A stretch of 64,000 nucleotides of DNA from Stenotrophomonas rhizophila (GTDB lineage: Bacteria > Pseudomonadota > Gammaproteobacteria > Xanthomonadales > Xanthomonadaceae): positions 62,001 to 126,000 of the forward strand of contig NZ_JACWUO010000011.1 of the NCBI RefSeq assembly GCF_020857975.1, in the 5' to 3' direction. Of the stretch, positions 61,600 through 64,000 are shown in pieces. Below the pieces are notes generated by a model. That model ran no database searches, was not told the DNA's origin, and saw only the letters and a program-made list of their open reading frames with translations. The first letter of the stretch is position 1; each line of letters starts with the position of its first letter. The translations under genes were made by a program, and so were the position numbers.

Positions 61600-63177
61600 T
61601 CAATGCCCGCCGGCCGACGCCGCGCCCGCCCCCGCACCGAACGGCGGCTTGGCCAGCCACAGGAAGGTGATGATGGCCAGGAAGATCCAGCCCAGCAGGA
61701 AGAAGATGTCGTTGAAGCCCATCTGCGAGGCCTGGTGGTTGATCATGTTGTTCAGCGCCGCCGCTCCATGCTGCAGGTCGCCCTGCCCCATCGCGGCCAC
61801 CTGATCCTGCATCCCCGGGGTGTAGCCGGAAATGTGTTCGGTCAGGTGCGCGTGGTGTTCCTGGCTGCGCCGTGCCCACAGCCAAGTGGTCAGCGATGCC
61901 GCGAAGCTGCCGCCCAGGGTGCGCAGGAAGGTGGCCAGGCCCGAACCGGCGGCGATCTCGCGCCCGTCCAGGTCCGACAGCAGGATCTGCAGCACCGGCA
62001 TGAAGAACAACGCCACGCCGATGCCCATGATCAGCTGGATGCCGGCCACGTGGCCGAAGTTCACCTGCAGGTTGAAGCCCGAGCGCAGGAAGCTGGTGAA
62101 GGACAGGAACACGAACGCGATGGTGGCCAGCATGCGCATGTCGAAGCGCGAGGCATACTTGCCCACGAACGGGGTCATGATCACCGGCAATACGCCGATC
62201 GGCGCGGTGGCCAGGCCGGCCCAGATCGCGGTATAGCCCATGTCGCGCTGCAGCCACTGCGGAATCAGCAGGGCCACGGCGAAGAACGCTGCATAGGCCA
62301 CCACCATCGCCAGCGTACCGGCGCGGAAATTGCGGTGGCGGAACAGCCGCAGGTCCACGATCGGATCCTTGTCGGTCAGCTCCCAGATCAGGAACACCGC
62401 CAGCGCCACCACCGACACGCAGGCCAGCACCACGATCTTGGCCGAACTGAACCAGTCTTCGTCGTTGCCCAGGTCCAGCACCAGCTGCAGCGCGCCCACG
62501 CCGATCACCAGGGTGACCAGGCCGACGTAGTCCATCTTCGGCTTTTCGATATGCTCCGGGCGGCCCTTGAGCTGGTTGCCCACCACCAGCGCGGCGAAGA
62601 TGCCCAGCGGCACGTTGATCAGGAAGATCCATTCCCAGCTGTAGTTGTCGGTGATCCAGCCGCCCAGGATCGGGCCGGCGATCGGCGCCACCACGGTGAT
62701 CATCGCCAGCAGCGCCAGCGCCTGCCCGCGTTTCTCGCGCGGGTACAGCGACACCAGCAGGCTCTGGGTGATCGGGTACATCGGCCCGGCCACGAATCCC
62801 TGGATCGCGCGCGACACCACCAGCATGCCCATGCTCTGCGCCAGCCCGCACAGCAGCGAGGCCATGGTGAAGGCCAGCGTGGCCCACACGAACAGCTTGG
62901 TCTCGCCGAAGCGGCGGCTGAGGTAGCCGGTCAGCGGCAGCGCGATGGCCGTGCTGACTGCAAACGAGGTGATGACCCAGGTGGCCTGCTGCGAACTGGC
63001 ACCGAGGTTGCCGGCGATGGTGGGCAGCGACACGTTGGCGATGGTGGTGTCGAGCACCTGCATGAACGAGGCCATCGCAAGGCCGGCGGTGCACAGGGCG
63101 ACATTGGCCGGCGCGAAGCCGACCACCGAACCTGGCGCGCCCGGTGTGCCGGGCGCGGCGGGAGCTTGTGCGGACAT
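61600..63177 (-). CDS. emrB: EmrB-type MFS multidrug transporter (DHA2)
   Basis: Fourteen-segment proton-driven drug exporter of 525 residues. Motif order is that of EmrB/QacA: LDTTIANVSLPTIAG in segment 1, LSRRFGETKLFVWATLAF in the loop 2-3 signature, MITVVAPIAGPILGGWITDNYSWEWIFLINVP for motif C. ATG 63177; emrA stop lies seven bases upstream. In S. maltophilia a related EmrCAB pump exports hydrophobic compounds; EmrC would lie beyond the window. A strong terminator follows. Confidence 0.93.
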   Translation of the reverse strand: MSAQAPAAPGTPGAPGSVVGFAPANVALCTAGLAMASFMQVLDTTIANVSLPTIAGNLGASSQQATWVITSFAVSTAIALPLTGYLSRRFGETKLFVWATLAFTMASLLCGLAQSMGMLVVSRAIQGFVAGPMYPITQSLLVSLYPREKRGQALALLAMITVVAPIAGPILGGWITDNYSWEWIFLINVPLGIFAALVVGNQLKGRPEHIEKPKMDYVGLVTLVIGVGALQLVLDLGNDEDWFSSAKIVVLACVSVVALAVFLIWELTDKDPIVDLRLFRHRNFRAGTLAMVVAYAAFFAVALLIPQWLQRDMGYTAIWAGLATAPIGVLPVIMTPFVGKYASRFDMRMLATIAFVFLSFTSFLRSGFNLQVNFGHVAGIQLIMGIGVALFFMPVLQILLSDLDGREIAAGSGLATFLRTLGGSFAASLTTWLWARRSQEHHAHLTEHISGYTPGMQDQVAAMGQGDLQHGAAALNNMINHQASQMGFNDIFFLLGWIFLAIITFLWLAKPPFGAGAGAASAGGH

Positions 63178-63184
63178 GGTGGCC

Positions 63185-64000
63185 TCAGCTCGCCTTGGCC
63201 TGCTGCGGCAGGTTGCTCTGGATGATCTGGTGGATCACATCGTCGGCGCTGTGCAGCTGCTTGGCGTAGACATCGGTGTCGAACACCTGGCCCTTGGCGG
63301 TTTCGGTAGGCAGCACGGTGCCCTTCTGGTCGCGCAGGCTGACTTCGGCCTTGATCGACAGGCCGATGCGCAGCGGATGTTCGGCCAGCTGCTTGGTATC
63401 GATGGCGATGCGCACCGGAACGCGCTGCACGATCTTGATCCAGTTGCCGCTGGCGTTCTGCGCCGGCAGCAGCGAGAACGCCGAGCCGGTGCCCAGGCCC
63501 AGGCTGTCGATGCGGCCCTTGTAGGTGACATCGCCGCCGTACAGGTCCGAGCGCAGCTCCACTTCCTGGCCCAGGCGCATGTGGCGCAACTGGGTTTCCT
63601 TGAAGTTGGCTTCCACCCACATCTGTTCGGTCGGCACCACCACCATCAGCGCATTGCCCGGCTGCACGCGCTGGCCCACCTGCACCGAACGACGGGCCAC
63701 ATACCCGGCCACCGGCGCGACGATGCCGGCGCGGGCGTTGTTGAGGTAGGCCTGGCGCAGCTGCGCGGCGGCGGCCTGCACGTCCGGCTGGGTGGCGATC
63801 ACGGTGTCATCGACCAGCGCGTTGTTGCGCTCGAAGGTTTCGCGCGACCCGGCCACGGCCGCTTCGGCGGCGGCCAGTTCGTCACGGGCGTGGGCCAGTT
63901 CTTCGTTGGAGATGGCGCCGGTGGCGGCCAGCCCCTTACGCCGGTTGAAATCCTCACGCACGCGCTTGAGGGTGACCTGGCGCGCGTTCAATTCGGCCTG
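63185..64000 (-). CDS. emrA: EmrA/HlyD-family membrane fusion protein (5' part outside window)
   Basis: Periplasmic adaptor, 272 codons of the C-terminal part visible; the frame runs off the window. Coiled-coil residues with ARDELAAAEAAVAGSRETFERNNALVD are followed by the lipoyl half APVAGYVARRSVQVGQRVQPGNALMVVV and the barrel WVEANFKETQLRHMRLGQEVELRSDLYG, all typical of EmrA. It sits directly upstream of emrB on the same strand. Confidence 0.92.
   Translation of the reverse strand, partial: QAELNARQVTLKRVREDFNRRKGLAATGAISNEELAHARDELAAAEAAVAGSRETFERNNALVDDTVIATQPDVQAAAAQLRQAYLNNARAGIVAPVAGYVARRSVQVGQRVQPGNALMVVVPTEQMWVEANFKETQLRHMRLGQEVELRSDLYGGDVTYKGRIDSLGLGTGSAFSLLPAQNASGNWIKIVQRVPVRIAIDTKQLAEHPLRIGLSIKAEVSLRDQKGTVLPTETAKGQVFDTDVYAKQLHSADDVIHQIIQSNLPQQAKAS

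Overview
This 64-kb window is GC-rich chromosomal DNA from a gammaproteobacterium of the Xanthomonadaceae, most likely Stenotrophomonas or a close relative. The evidence is the gene content (macABC-type and emrAB-type efflux systems, FpvA-like TonB receptors, DUF445 and ParB-like housekeeping genes) and many short GTAG-initiated palindromes between genes, which match the SMAG/REP repeats described in S. maltophilia. No rRNA, phage, CRISPR array or IS transposase was seen.

Layout. 1-8.9 kb: amine and polyamine catabolism (glutamine-synthetase-like PuuA, PuuB oxidoreductase, MHS-type permease, PuuC-type aldehyde dehydrogenase, omega-amino acid aminotransferase), interrupted by a response-regulator diguanylate cyclase and a bacteriohemerythrin; the cyclase carries a near-perfect flagellar sigma-28 promoter. 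9-11.7 kb: ParB-like, DUF445 and DUF4124 proteins. 11.7-20.5 kb: two divergent TonB-receptor units, one coupled to a Tat-exported PvdN-like PLP enzyme and one to a DUF3649/PepSY/DUF3325 membrane trio, with a Fur-box promoter between them. 20.6-29.5 kb: housekeeping genes (GNAT, rlmKL, hydrolase, amidase, sseA, Nudix, FKBP, enoyl-CoA hydratase, nth). 29.6-41.2 kb: the phosphate regulon (oprP-like porin, two pstS, pstCAB, phoU) with PHO boxes, into which a minus-strand cassette has been placed.

That cassette (about 30.9-33.8 kb) is the most interesting part: a 32-codon peptide gene with a strong ribosome binding site, a 13-bp perfect hairpin, an E1/ThiF-like adenylating enzyme with an N-terminal PqqD/RRE-like domain, a 2OG-Fe(II) oxygenase and an EamA exporter, the last three overlapping. 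It looks like a RiPP pathway of the pantocin A type, with an E-E-D motif in the peptide.

41.2-42.3 kb is a gene-free stretch of nested palindromes and hexanucleotide microsatellites. 42.3-45.6 kb is a second RiPP-type operon: ECF sigma factor, EGKCG-repeat precursor, DUF692, DUF2063 and DoxX, i.e. a copper-responsive HvfABC/bufferin-type system. 45.6-56.7 kb: RNase T, a 1007-residue periplasmic-propeller diguanylate cyclase, an OmpR-type two-component system divergent from macABC. 56.8-64 kb: rlmB, a truncated GFA-family remnant, rnr, three identical tRNA-Leu(CAG) genes each with its own promoter and terminator, and emrB/emrA, the latter running off the window.
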